Counted from the first letter of the stretch, positions 10,945-21,702 are shown. The stretch is DNA of 64,000 bases from Phymatolithon calcareum (GCA_977006965.1 OZ345385.1:992001-1056000), one strand, 5' to 3'. A program made the numbers and translations. Notes: a model not told the origin generated them from the sequence alone.

Positions 10945-11062
10945 TACCCATACTTAAATTGCTGCATGATGAGATCTTGCTACAGAATAGCTGCAGACGC
11001 TCACCTTCCGTGACAGTGATCTTTCCGCAAGAAAGAAACAAATAGGAAGAAATCATGAGATG
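10945..11062 (+). mobile_element. LINE 3' remnant (family C)
   Basis: The plus strand reads LLHDEILLQNSCRRSP, matching FLNNEMLLQNSSRRSP of the copy ending near 46952. It is followed by the same 3' sequence (CGCTCACC, then GTGATCTTTCCG or close variants). It ends just before a MITE. Confidence 0.5.
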
Positions 11063-11065
11063 CTA

Positions 11066-11693
11066 CATGTAAGCAGGGGTTGGACTCAATCCATTGCTAT
11101 TGCAATGAATTGCAATTCGACCCAAATTGGGTTCTGCTGATGAATTGCAATTCGAATTGGTGACACCTTGTACGAGAGATATGTAGCTCAACATGTGAGA
11201 CATCAGAGTAGTCGGAAATAACGATCACCTCAATTGTCTCATATGTAGTACGTGGTACTTCGTTGTCGGTGGCATCTAATTCTATTATAGAACTCGGGCC
11301 AGCATCAGCGTTTGGTACGTAAAATTCTACATACAGTTGGAACGGTACTGAATTCAACCATCCATGTGATCGTTTTGCTGTAGTGGTCGACTATTCACCC
11401 GTTCAAGTATAACAGTATGGGTATCTAGAGTGCCGTTTCTGAAAAAGCAGATGCAAGATTCAATATAAAAGGTAAGGTCGTACATTTACCCGAAGGTACA
11501 CTACCAGACACACACTTTAACACCTCAACAAATTGTTCTCTTCCAACCATGGCACTACCTGACTTGACTATTGCGGGCAGTCTTCAAATTGCAATACGAA
11601 TTGCTGCCACCCCGTAGTGAACAATTGAATTGGTCAATTGCGCGGCAAGCAGCAATCCCGAGCAATGAGCTTGGTCCAACCCCTGCATGTAAT
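11066..11693. mobile_element. hAT-type MITE with 8-bp target duplication
   Basis: The element spans 11074-11685 (612 bp). Its ends are inverted: it starts CAGGGGTTGGACTCAA and finishes with the inverse of CAGGGGTTGGACCAAG. The flanks are CATGTAAG (11066-11073) and CATGTAAT (11686-11693), an 8-bp target duplication with one mismatch. CAGGGG-type ends with 8-bp duplications are the signature of hAT transposons. No transposase ORF is inside, so it is non-autonomous. The interior has several short CAATTGCAATT-like palindromes. Confidence 0.8.
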
Positions 11694-12301
11694 TTGGCTC
11701 TTCTCCTATGTGACTGCCAGATATATCGCAATGCTATGTAGTATACTGCTATCGTGTCCACTGACGACTTCATAGTGATCCGAAGATAGTATTGTACTGG
11801 GGTCTTGCCTTTCAAAAATTCCGACCGCTTTGCGAAACACGACGATGACGAGCGTATCCCGTTTCACACTAGTTGCATTTAGTATGCGACCCGAACGGTC
11901 GCACAATCACGAGCTTACCAAAATCACGGATAGAATGAGCTCATGACGAGATCTGTTTCTAAATTGTGAAATTGAACATGAGTTTCGCCTTTTACTTTTG
12001 GTGTACAAGACGGCTGTAACCTGTTTTTCAAAGCTTCCTCCTTTGCCTGCACCGATGATAGGCCAGGAACATCTACGCTCTTATCAGAGTAGCTCGGACC
12101 AGATAAACAGTTCATCCTTTCGTGAGCTAAATACAAAGCCATCCGAGATCTAGAGCTATTTCGGGGACTGCCTGAATGTGAGGTTTGCACATCACTAGTT
12201 CAGTGGGTTCACATGAAAAAGATATACACAAGAATTACCCCGCACTCTCACAGACATGAAACCGTGTAGGGCAAGCAGCCTTGGCTTTGCCCCCTGAACA
12301 G
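11694..12301. other. Gap, nothing recognised
   Basis: Short open frames on both strands show no family I can name and no conserved start context. Confidence 0.4.
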
Positions 12302-13069
12302 CTTGTCCCCAGAAACGAGGGAAACAAGAGATGTCCTCCCTGTCGGAATTGTAAGTTGGACCGGTAGTATGTTTCATATACGCCTCGGCTATGCACACTA
12401 AAGTAAGTATCATAGCATAATCATTTTTTTGGATTTCTATTGGTGCGTCCACGACCAACTTACGCCATGTCTCCCCTGAACCGGGGAAACAAATCCCGTG
12501 TTTCCCCCATTCAGGGGAAATAAGTACGGGATGTGGACCACTTTTGAGGGAAACAAATGATGTAAGGGAGGAGAGGTGTGAGGCCCGAGGGGGCACAATT
12601 AGACCCGAGGGCGAAGCCCGAGGGGCAATTGTGTCCCCGAGGACCCACACCGAGCCTCACGCACATCATTTGTGTCACAAAAAAGTGGTCCACATACTGC
12701 TTGTCCCCTGAAACGTTCCGTTTTTGTGTTGTAAGCTTGCGAAAGCGGGCAACCGAAACGAAACTTTCATACATTTGTTCTCCCCCGGAAGAGTGCATAA
12801 AAACTATAACAAAACAGAAATGAAAATTTGTTTCCCCAGAACGGGGGAAACATGGGATTTGTTTCCCCGGAAAGGGGGAAACACGGGATTTGTTTCCCCT
12901 CTTCGGCGTCAGTTCGTCGTAGATGCACCAATAGAAATTCACTAAACTGATGATGCTATGATACCTTTTTTGGTGTCCATAGGCGCGGCATATATGAAAC
13001 ATATCAGCGGTCCAACTTACAATTGATACAGGGCGGACATCACTTGTTTCCCTCGTTTCTGGGGACAAG
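12302..13069. mobile_element. Fold-back element
   Basis: The whole 768-bp segment is a large imperfect inverted repeat. It begins CTTGTCCCCAGAAACGAGGG and ends with the inverse. Further paired blocks are 12340-12380 with 12990-13030, and 12530-12590 with 12640-12700. The centre is a GC-rich palindrome around 12600-12625 (CCCGAGGGCGAAGCCCGAGG). Tandem units of the form GGGATTTGTTTCCCC lie in the right arm. Open frames inside (up to 210 codons) are by-products of the repeat structure. There is no transposase. Confidence 0.8.
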
Positions 13070-13099
13070 TATAGGATGTTGCCCTCTTTGCAGGGAACA

Positions 13100-13210
13100 A
13101 CAGCGATATGAGAGGGTAAGGTATGGACCGCGAGGGGGGACAATTTGTCCCGAGGGCTTCGCCCGATGGGCTATTGTGCCCGCGAGGGTCCGGGCGGGGC
13201 GAAGCAGATG
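13100..13210. repeat. Second copy of the fold-back core
   Basis: Just outside the fold-back, 13118-13200 repeats the central motif in variant form (TTGTCCCGAGGGCTTCGCCC) with its own short inverted flanks. Confidence 0.7.
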
Positions 13211-13269
13211 GCGATGGACTAAGAGACTGACTAAGAGGCACATTCGAGCCTTGACATAGAGAGAAATTC

Positions 13270-16200
13270 GAATAAATCAAATCCTAAGAGGGTAGAGAGT
13301 GTTGGATATGGAATGATGACGAGAGGCTGCCTAGTTACTCAAACTGAGGTATAAGGAGCTTTTTAAAATAAATATACATAGACCCCTTCTGTCTGACGAG
13401 CAAGCTCCTTTGACGATACCGACGCACAGTCCATCATCAATGCACGAATCATGGTCAGCCCCGATGACATCCAAACACGGCCATATGACTTGAACATTTT
13501 GATTATTCACCAGCTCGTCACAGTCTGGCAGAGCTCCGACGCGTATTATTTTTTAGTATTCTGGACTTTCGTGCAATAAGAAATACGTATTCATCGCTCC
13601 GTAGGCTCGCAATAATAATTGCAATAGTCAGTGGGCTCGCAATAATAACGGCAATAGTCAGTGGGCTCGAAATAGGGATTTTAGAGCGCTTTTCGCGTCC
13701 CACAAGCGTCATCAACTGCTGGACAATGTCCTTCGGGCGGGGCTGTTTCGTCGCGGACATCGCCGTCCGGCTTCGCCGTCGACGTTGCCCGTACGCGGGG
13801 TACTGTAGAGCGATGTTGTTCAATACCAGCAACGTGTCTAAATTTGCGTTTGTATCGTAGTGCAAATCTATTAGTCGCTCTGTAAACAAGATCTTAAGCT
13901 AACATAGTCAACGTAGCGTGTCGCAATACGAACTTATTTTCGGTTCTGCAATACGTACGGCAATGACCGAGCTCAGTGCAATATACTATTCCTATTCCTT
14001 ATTGCAATATATTGCAATAGGAAGTAATTTAGTCGGAGCTCTGCAGTCTGGTCTCTGCTTGTTGCGGCATTGCACAATCGGCAAGACAGAGAGGAAATAG
14101 GTCCATATGATACACTGAGTAGCTGCGCCGATTTGGCGCAAGAGAGGCTGTACACCAGATGCTCGTATGCTGCTTTGTAGCACTGTTAGAACGGAGACCA
14201 ATGGCAAAGTTGCGGCGAGAGAAACTCATACAAGTGATCTTAAAATCGAAGCAATGAGACTTTTTCCTTGTGACTGCCTTCGTTTCTACATGAGATAGAG
14301 AAAGAAGGAACAGCATTCCCGATCGACCGCATCTCAAAGCTGCAAAAAGAAGCGAAAATGTCTACGCAAAATGAAGGACTAATCGCGTGACAAATTTACC
14401 AGCGCGTCAAGCCCTACGGGAGCTTGGTGCGTCGGTCTCGAATCGTGCTTGCAAATTCCACGGAGCTTGCGTGCTGCGGAAAACGCCAACGTGATCGGAC
14501 GATTATCAGAAAACTTCAAGCAGACAAATTTGATGCTTTTTGTACAAGCTCCATGATCTTAGGTTTTCCCGAGAGACTTCCGCGGAAGCACTTGACTCAA
14601 GGCCCTGCTTGTTCCCTCTCCACATTACTTGATAAGAGAGACTGATGACATGATTGGAATCGAATCGAACTAGGGTTCAAGTTTTCTCGTAACAAGTTTT
14701 TCTGTACACATGAGCATTGAGCAGTGCAAAAGGTAAAGAAAAATATCTGAGTAACCAAAGTAACATAGAAACACCACGTGTCTTCACGAAATCAAAGAAT
14801 ATGCAATCTCCTACTGCGAGCATTATATTATGAATATGCCTGTGAATCCCTAGATGCATTGCCTCTCACTTCCCCGACCCATTCCTCATTTGCCTTCTTT
14901 CTCTCATGAACTAAATATTGCGTGGAGGTGCCCAAGAATGAGCCCATTGCTGTCGTCCACTCATATTCCTTGACGTACGACACACTTGTGTTACAAGTAC
15001 ATAAGCATGCGACAGTCAACGGCAATTAACACTTAGCTATGTAGCATCTACTGCGTGTTGTTATGGTCCAGTAGAATTACACCCACAGCGCTCCATGGGC
15101 TTGGAGCAGTGTTCTGTGCGATGAGGTACAACCCCTAGAAAATATATTTGGATTGCACCTCTCGACCCACTACGCAACTATCAACTCAAGTCTCTAAAAG
15201 ACTCCCTCATCCAAGTGAGACAGGGGTCCCTCTGCTCAGTTTCTCTTCCTCCGCCTCCTTCCCAAATGAATATTTCCCAGCCTCAAAAAGTGACGTGACC
15301 ACGTCTACAGCGTGGCATTGTGGCTTCAGGCTTCATTTCCCACAATCGTCCTTCCTCGCAGGCTCACAATTTATGTACTCTGTGACTTACCATTTGCCTA
15401 AATAAATTAGTCACTATCATCCAATCCATCTATGCGCCACGTCATCTGACACCGCGTATAGTTTTATCTCTCACCGTGTAGTGGTATGCCCGCAGTCTTG
15501 CGGGAAGCAGTTACGCGAGCACCCAAAAATGATTCCAACTCGGGAACAGCTTAAAGGACCCTTAGATGTGGGGTTCACTTTTGTGTACCTTAATACAATT
15601 CCGCAATATAGAAAGAAAAACATCTCTAAACAGAACTTTCTAAGTGAAACTTTGATCTAAGCGAGATATCTGCTTTTAAGCAGATATCTGGCTCAGATCA
15701 AAGTTTCAATTAGCTTCACACTTAAGACCAATGGCACGCGAAGACGAAACAGTAATAAACCGGGTATCTATGGAGCCGAAGTCAGGACGCAGCTTAAGTC
15801 ATAATGTCGAAGTAGGACAGCACACGACCACGCAAATCTGAGCCGTGGGCACACTATTCCACTTCAAAATGAAATGTATTCTTCACGGCAAGATTTCTCG
15901 ACAACACCAGCTATCCACCCGCGCCTTCGTGGCTTGCTGTGGCTTTTGCTATAGACGCCACAGTGACATACTTCGCTCAGCAATGCGCTACGGTTCCACT
16001 AGCATAAAGATCCAATTCTCACCGGTTGCTACCTGTAACCAGCGCTCTTGGGAACGCTGGTGTTGGATCAATAAGTGTTGAGATGGTTGACTTTAGTTGA
16101 TGGTCCAGTTCTCTCTGCTGGAGAGAGCTATTTTGCATAAGTAGGCTACTACAGAGAGTGCGCCCGCAGTGGTGAACTGTCGATGAGATAATTAGACTAG

Positions 16201-16399
16201 TATCGGTCATTGTCAGTATGGGTTCACTTGATGGCTAACAGTGAACAGCAAGTGAACACACCGTGAACAGTTAGTTATCAGATTAACACACAATGAACGG
16301 CAAGTGAACGTTACTCTGTTACACTATCTCTCCGGCAATGTCGCGACCGCACTTACTGCTTTGTCCTCATGCTCATCCCGTAAATTGTCGAACAGCTGT
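13270..16399. other. Gap with short repeats only
   Basis: No recognisable gene. It holds a 31-bp tandem unit repeated about twice at 13600-13670 (AATAGTCAGTGGGCTCG), A/T-rich palindromic sequence at 13975-14030, a hairpin at 15644-15708, and direct copies of a GTGAACAGCAAGTGAAC-like unit at 16220-16310. A minus-strand frame at 13518-13889 reads protein-like but is not identified. Confidence 0.4.
15644..15708. repeat. Hairpin
   Basis: Outer arms TGAAACTTTGATCT (15644-15657) and its inverse (15695-15708) enclose a second palindrome, GATATCTGCTTTTAAGCAGA and following bases. Confidence 0.8.
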
Positions 16400-17331
16400 T
16401 CAATCCCTCCCGTACGTCATATCGAACCACCAGTTGATCGCAAAAGTAACCCAACCTGTCGCACCCCATGAACTGCTCACAACCCGCGAAAACTCATTGC
16501 ACAGAAACGTTCAGGAACACGTAGGTCAGTTTCCTGACAACCAAACTCGACAAAAAGGCCACAACAGGTCCAAAAACGTACACCACAGCGGGGGCAAGTA
16601 CAAAATATCCCCCGGGAACAGATGAACAAACACAGAATTGCCGGCATGATCGACGCGGTGATCGATCCATCTCGTCGTATCATCCTCATCTTCCAGATTC
16701 CAACCATCCTCCGTCCTCGGCCACCGCGCATCGCGCCACTCCGGCTTGCGCAGCACCGTCGCGTCACACGGCGGGCGCAATTCAAACCGCTTCTGTCCGC
16801 GTACGAAGGCATACATGTTCTCAAAAGGATCTGCATGAATTGTCGTGACAGATCTTTCATCTCTGATCCACAAGTTAATTGCCGTCTCCGTCTTCCCGAA
16901 CGCCTCGCGCGCAACGTGGATCGTCTGCATGTCAATGTCCGCGCACAGTTCCGGTGCCTCATCCGTGAGACAGGAGTTTTGTGCGGAATAGTACGGCACG
17001 CAGTCTGCATCCACCGCGTTCATTTCCAGTGCATCCAGCAGACGAGCGAGAGTCCATGTTTCAAATGCCGGCTGCGCGAAACGTTTGTCAGTAACTGCGT
17101 CGGCGAGACGATCAGGTGTCAGAGCTACTGACAGACATACTTCGCCGTACTGCGCGCGGAGGTAGTCCGGGGTCCATTGCGAGACCGCCGTCCATGAGGA
17201 CGCGGCGTCGTGCAGGAAGAGAGGGATTGACTGCGATACGTTGTCACGGAGAAAGGAGAGGGATGTCGGTAATATGTGCGTCTCGGAGACGGTGGACGAA
17301 ACCTAGTACAAACGTGAATCCGACAATAAGT
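16400..17331 (-). pseudogene. JMJD7-like JmjC protein, 5'-truncated, possible 111-nt intron
   Basis: JMJD7-type JmjC proteins are Fe(II)/2-oxoglutarate lysyl hydroxylases. The minus strand reads LSFLRDNVSQSIPLFLHDAA, SVALTPDRLADAV and PYYSAQNSCLTDEAPELCAD. It continues with AREAFGKTETAINLWIRDER, SVTTIHADPFENMYAFVRGQ (HAD supplies the HxD iron ligands), FELRPP and PGDILYLPPLW. After LPPLW the frame leaves the family, but 111 nt further on WVTFAINWWFDMTYGRD restores the conserved end. A GT at 16583-16582 and an AG at 16474-16473 could bound an intron. The join lacks the expected second iron-ligand His, and the reading frame runs into a TAG upstream without a start Met. I infer a truncated, decayed gene, not a retrocopy. 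The protein hydroxylase function is unlikely to survive. Confidence 0.8.
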
Positions 17332-17838
17332 TGTCGAGCGCAGTCGTCATCGCGCTTGTACTTACGCGGAGGTGAGATAAGGAGAGATTGCGGGCTTGGT
17401 CCAAAACAGAACCTGGAACTGGCGAAACTCTTATCCGAACTCGCAACTGCGAACTCTCTGCATCATCTGAACGAGTAGGCATCTTTGGAAACGAAAATTG
17501 CTGCTTTGCTTGTAGCTTCGCGTATACTGCACGAAATCATTCCAAACACGTTCAGTAGGAGCGCATAGACATGGGGAAGAACATGTAATACTCCACGAAG
17601 TGTTGCGATGCGCGTGGGCCCCGCAAAAAAATTATTTTACTGTGTCCCAATAAACCTCAATTGTTGCAGTATGAGAGGGTTAATTTGAGCATGGCTTTGC
17701 CCATGGACAGTTTGAACGAGCCAAGCATCTTGCACTGTATGATATGGATAATAAATTTTTATATTATTTTTTCGATAAATATTAATTCATTATCAAGTGC
17801 AATGATTTTCTTAACAGGGTCCACCCTACCAAAACACG

Positions 17839-17877
17839 CTAGATTCGATACTCAAAAAAGTTGAGTATCGAATCTAG
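17839..17877. repeat. Perfect hairpin, 17-bp arms
   Basis: Arms CTAGATTCGATACTCAA and its exact inverse, separated by 5 A/G-rich bases. Confidence 0.9.
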
Positions 17878-18739
17878 CTTGATTTCGAATTTTTTTGGTT
17901 TTATTGATGTGCTGGCCGGAGGCGGCGGGGATGTCGATAATATCGTTATTTACAAATTGTCATCCGATCCCTAAATAATTCGACCTTCCGTCCGCGCTCA
18001 TCCCAACGCACCTCACCTGACCTCACCCAGTCCTCGTATCAACGGAGTGGTCTCACCACACATTCGTGGGTGGTGAGATTTCAACCCACGCATGCTAGCC
18101 TGTCCTTTCTCCTGCAACGAGCAGGTTTCGGAAACATGGTCGGTATCATCATATACCGAGAAAGATCAAAGTACTGGAAAGCCGCTCCCGTACAGCCTTA
18201 TGAATGGAACTGAGGGCTTTAAATAAACAAATAAAGATAGAAAATTGGCCCAAAAAGGGCCGATTTCGGGGAGGGGCCCGGGGATCCCTACAGTAGTTGC
18301 ATTTGCGCACGTAGCTGGGTAACCATGGCTGCTTCTCTCCTTAGCGATATCCCAAACCAAGATATTAAATCGTACATAAAAGACGCTTCGGACCACAGCA
18401 AGTGGAGTCGCATGAAGCCTTCTAGACGTGCTAGCCTCTTAGGGGAATAAAGCAATCATCATCACATCATCATCACAACCATGGCTATCAACGCAAATAA
18501 GATGGATCTATTCCTATCCGACCTCTCAATGTCCCCTCGCCCACAGGCATAGGATCTTACCATTTTCAGCTGACACTCCCCCTCCCCCTTTGCACGGAAA
18601 CAAAGCGGGTGATGACGTTCGTGCGCTCCTGGGCAGGGGAGGTTCCACGGCGTTGTGAGATTGTCGTTTTGTGGAGCCCACGCTCGAACCGTGTATGATA
18701 CTGAGACGTCTATAAATATCAATTGCAAGAGGGTGGAAA

Positions 18740-18769
18740 CAGGGGATAGTAATATATTACTATCCCCTG
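18740..18769. repeat. 30-bp perfect palindrome
   Basis: The sequence equals its own reverse complement; half-site CAGGGGATAGTAATA. Confidence 0.9.
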
Positions 18770-19477
18770 GTGGAAATCAATCCCTTTCGCGACTACTGAT
18801 GCACGATCGTATCGTCGAGTCTTGGACTTCTCCGCACTATCGACTGCCCAGGACGGGTGACGACCAGCATCGATTGCGGGCGAGCACACCCAGGCTGGCA
18901 TCCGCTGCGTACTGGCCGATATCTCCATGGAATTCTTTTCCACCCCGTCTTTTTTGAATTCTATGTCGTCACTGCCATGAGACGGATGATGTTACATCCT
19001 ACACACTTTGGCGACAACAAGAATGGGCTGCTAAAAATCTGTCCAAGCTCAGTTCCGTCGTAATTAGCGCCCGCTCTCCCTAGATTTTTATTTAAAAGTT
19101 ACCAACGCATCTGCAGACGCTTGGAAACTTTGCGAAGGCCATATAGCCACAAACAGTGTCTTTCTTGGATTGCTGTTTGCGCGGTTGGATGCGACACGAT
19201 CAAGTTGAATACGAAAAACCTACCGACCTCTGCCGTCGCTCACCGGTCGCGCTGCCATGCATATTGCCCGCGCGCACCTCTAATCGCAGTATCTGCTGCT
19301 TACCAACGTCACGATGAAATTCGCACGCGAATGCTTCGCACGCACGCCTGTTGCAAACCCAGCTCTCCGAGAATTGCGATACTCCCCTGGACATGACGGG
19401 CTGCTACGCGCAGGTCCTCGCGCTCGCTCGCTCAGTGAAATTGCCGCCATCTCGTCCTCTTCGATGGGCAGTACACA

Positions 19478-19744
19478 ATGGATGCAATGCTAACGGTGGC
19501 CGCGAAGAAAAAACTTGACGAAGACCGAAGCGAACTCGGTCTCTCCTTGTCTTCTTTTCGTGGTCGCATTGTGGCCCCCGTCGACGCCGTGCTCGTGCCG
19601 TGCGCGAACAATCCTGGAAGTAACGAAAATAGACAAACATCGCAAGGGTCTGGAAAGACATCGTCCAACAAACGATACAGTTTTACCGCGCCTCTATATC
19701 CTATGTCGGAGGATTCAGATACTGACGCAGATCGCATTGAGTAG
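19478..19744 (+). CDS. Small hypothetical ORF, 88 aa
   Basis: ATG to TAG, beginning MDAMLTVAAKKKLDED and ending in an acidic Ser/Asp-rich tail (MSEDSDTDADRIE). It is not recognised. The composition is protein-like and the frame is open over its whole length, but no homology is visible. The LINE tail at 19787 follows closely. It may be a true small gene or the remains of a larger one. Confidence 0.3.
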   Translation: MDAMLTVAAKKKLDEDRSELGLSLSSFRGRIVAPVDAVLVPCANNPGSNENRQTSQGSGKTSSNKRYSFTAPLYPMSEDSDTDADRIE

Positions 19745-19786
19745 CTCTTGTCTTATCATTTGGTCTTCTTGCGACTCCCCTTTTGT

Positions 19787-19858
19787 TTTTTAAAAAAATG
19801 GGTTTATTAAACGCTCTCAGTAACACTCATGAGACTATAAGGGAGAAACGTTTCAGCT
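19787..19858 (-). mobile_element. LINE family A, 5'-truncated 3' end
   Basis: On the minus strand this is the 3' end shared by six copies in the window: GAAACG, CTCCCTTA, then GAGTGTTACTGAGAGCGTTT and an A-rich tail. Possible imperfect target duplication: CTCCCCTTTTG at 19775 and CTCCCCCTTGTG at 19857. Confidence 0.65.
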
Positions 19859-19870
19859 CCCCCTTGTGTC

Positions 19871-20380
19871 GAGGCGCTTTTGCAGCATAGGGCTGTTTCT
19901 GTTACGGCGGGCTACCATAATAACCTTGTGCTGACGGAGAGTGATGAGGTATGGTCATGGGGATTGGGGGCACACGGGCAACTCGGATTGGGTAACACTC
20001 ATCATGATCGTGAATTGCCGACTGTTATTCCGCAACTTTCTGGACAGTGTGTTGTGTCACTTTCGTGCGGCGATCATCATTCGTTTGCAGTTACTCGCGA
20101 TGGACGTGTGTTCGTCTGGGGTTCGAATGAGTTTGGTCAGCTCGGATGTGGTCGTAAGGGTGACACTCTTCTTTCTCCGCGTCTTATTGCATGGTTGGAT
20201 AGTTTTAGCGTCACTGTTATTTCAAGAGGCGACCGTCATTTAGCCGCGGTTATCAATACCGACTCTGTGTATACATGGGGTTGTGGACGCGACGGGAAAT
20301 GTGGACACGGGACGTATCGAGATGCAGCGCGTCCGAAACTGGTGGAGAATCTTGTGGGTAAGGCGATTGTCCAACCCTGA
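19871..20380 (+). pseudogene. RCC1-repeat fragment
   Basis: Three RCC1-type blades are visible: DEVWSWGLGAHGQLGLGN, GRVFVWGSNEFGQLGCG and SVYTWGCGRDGKCGHG. Each is preceded by the family's H(S/N)xxx(V/L) pattern (GYHNNLVLTESD, DHHSFAVTRDG, DRHLAAVINTD). A full propeller has seven blades, so about 165 residues is less than half. It has no ATG in a good position and starts right after a LINE tail. It ends at GKAIVQP-stop exactly where the minus-strand NB-ARC similarity begins. I see it as a captured or broken fragment, not a complete gene. Confidence 0.85.
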
Positions 20381-21205
20381 TGTCTCCACACACAGAGGCT
20401 TTTGTAGAGATCACCGATCGTATGTTCGAGGACAACTACATGTTTTGTTTTGAGCTTCTCGAATCCAGCTTCCAGCACTTTCAGGCTCAGGGAGAGTCCT
20501 GCGTTCAGACTTCCACCTTCAGGGCCTTCCCGTTCGCCGAGCTCAGTGCGTTGTTTTTCCAGCAATGACAAGTACTCGTCACATACACCTTCAAACCCAG
20601 CTTGTTCATCTTGTTCTTCTGCGAGGAGAGCAACTGTGCATCCGGCGACTGCCAGCGCTATCGGCAGCCCGGCACAAATCCTAAGGATCGGCTCTATACT
20701 TCTTCTCAGGTCGCAGGTCAGTTCTGGAAGATTCTCTTTCGTAGCAGCTTGTGTCGCATGCATCAGGAATATGTTCGCAGACGCTCGTCCAAGCCGATCT
20801 CTTGGACTAAAGTCAACCGTCTTCCCAGCGCGACGTGGAATCGCCATACTCCTGGTGGCTACGGCCATTCGACTGTCGGAGCAACTTCTTAGCAACTGGC
20901 GAAGATCGTTCAAGAACCCGGTCTCACAAGCTTTCGTGGGCCACAAGTCGTCAACAAGAAACAGGTATATTCTCTCATCGAACCACGACACCGCGTAATC
21001 TACAGCTTCCCGGAGCGACTTGGAGGCCTCCACGGCAGATACAGGTGCCGATGCCCCTGTCAGACGCATTATTTTCGATACTTCTCCTCTTGCAGTGAGG
21101 AACGTTGCTTCTTGACCGAGAGCAATGTATTAAACTCCATCCGGAAAACGTGCGCAAATATCGTCATCAAACGCAAGACCCTGTAGTGCAATCGTCTTGT
21201 TCAGC
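20372..21205 (-). pseudogene. NB-ARC (STAND ATPase) fragment
   Basis: NB-ARC proteins are nucleotide-switch ATPases used in immune and death-like signalling. The minus strand reads DDDICARFPDGV-stop-YIALG, then YLFLVDDLW (Walker B/kinase 2), MAVATRS (RNBS-B/sensor) and ICAGLPIALAVAGC (GLPLA motif). It ends with IGDLYKSLCVWRHQGW (start of the winged-helix part). The P-loop is missing: upstream the sequence turns into a RecQ fragment. The stop is TAA at 21130-21132. The frame 20236-21069 continues to 20236 only by running antisense through the RCC1 fragment. No TPR or LRR sensor domain is attached. Plainly a fragment. Confidence 0.85.
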
Positions 21206-21545
21206 AAGACGCCAATAGCCAGGCGAAAAGAGTGACCCTATTGTGAGACACGATGGGCTTCGTCTACGGCAAGGAGCGGGAGCGTGGTGTTGCGCAGCAC
21301 ACTGAGAAAGCTGGCGTACTTGAACCGCTCCGCAGATACGTAAAGGATGCGCACCTCTCCTGCAGGGATTGAATACTGAATTGTTGAGCATTAAGGGTGG
21401 CAGCGGGAATGCCGCGAGACTGCGGCGCATTGACCTGATCTTTTATTAACGTTAGGAGCGGAGAGGAGACAATAGTCAATGCGGATGGAAAGAGCAATGC
21501 TGGGAGCTGGTAGCAAACCGATTTTCCGTCGTCGGTGCGGAGAAT
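21199..21545 (-). pseudogene. RecQ-type DNA helicase fragment
   Basis: The minus strand reads [20 protein letters not shown] (motif I), [15 protein letters not shown] (motif Ia), RGIPAATLN, then in another frame [11 protein letters not shown]-stop-GHSFRL. The last piece is the DEAH box followed by the RecQ aromatic-rich loop, whose conserved Trp (SQWGHDFR) is TAG at 21238-21240. RecQ helicases unwind DNA 3' to 5' during repair. Only helicase subdomain 1A is present, with at least one frameshift. The fragment joins the NB-ARC fragment directly around 21200. Confidence 0.82.
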
Positions 21546-21702
21546 AGCGAATGACAGGGAGTGCAGTTCTATGGCCAGGTGAGGCGAGTAGGAGTTTCAA
21601 GACCTCTTCTTGCGGAAGGCAAAGTGTTTCAAATGCAAACTATGACACCAACACTTTTTTGCGTAATCAAGCGTTTGGGCAAGTTGCTGAACGTGGAAGT
21701 TG

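Larger units (their letters stand above)
17500..19477. other. Gap with palindromes and a SINE-like tail
   Basis: No gene recognised. It holds the hairpin at 17839-17877, a 30-bp perfect palindrome at 18740-18769, and at 18430-18475 the sequence GCTAGCCTCTTAGGGGAATA followed by an ATC-rich simple tail. That sequence matches the 3' end of the SINE at 31 kb in the opposite orientation. Near 19085-19125 lies a block (CGCATCTGCAGACGCT) shared with retrotransposon debris at 47.0 and 48.1 kb. Confidence 0.45.

Noticed and set aside
12511-13143. 210-codon minus-strand frame in the fold-back
   Set aside because: It reads across both arms of an inverted repeat and shows the same peptide fragments in both directions, so it is a by-product of the repeat.
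17839-17877. Hairpin as a transcription terminator
   Set aside because: The setting is eukaryotic nuclear DNA and no gene ends next to it; it is listed only as a structural repeat.
20236-20372. C-terminal extension of the NB-ARC frame
   Set aside because: In this stretch the frame only reads antisense through RCC1 blades; NB-ARC similarity ends at about 20372.
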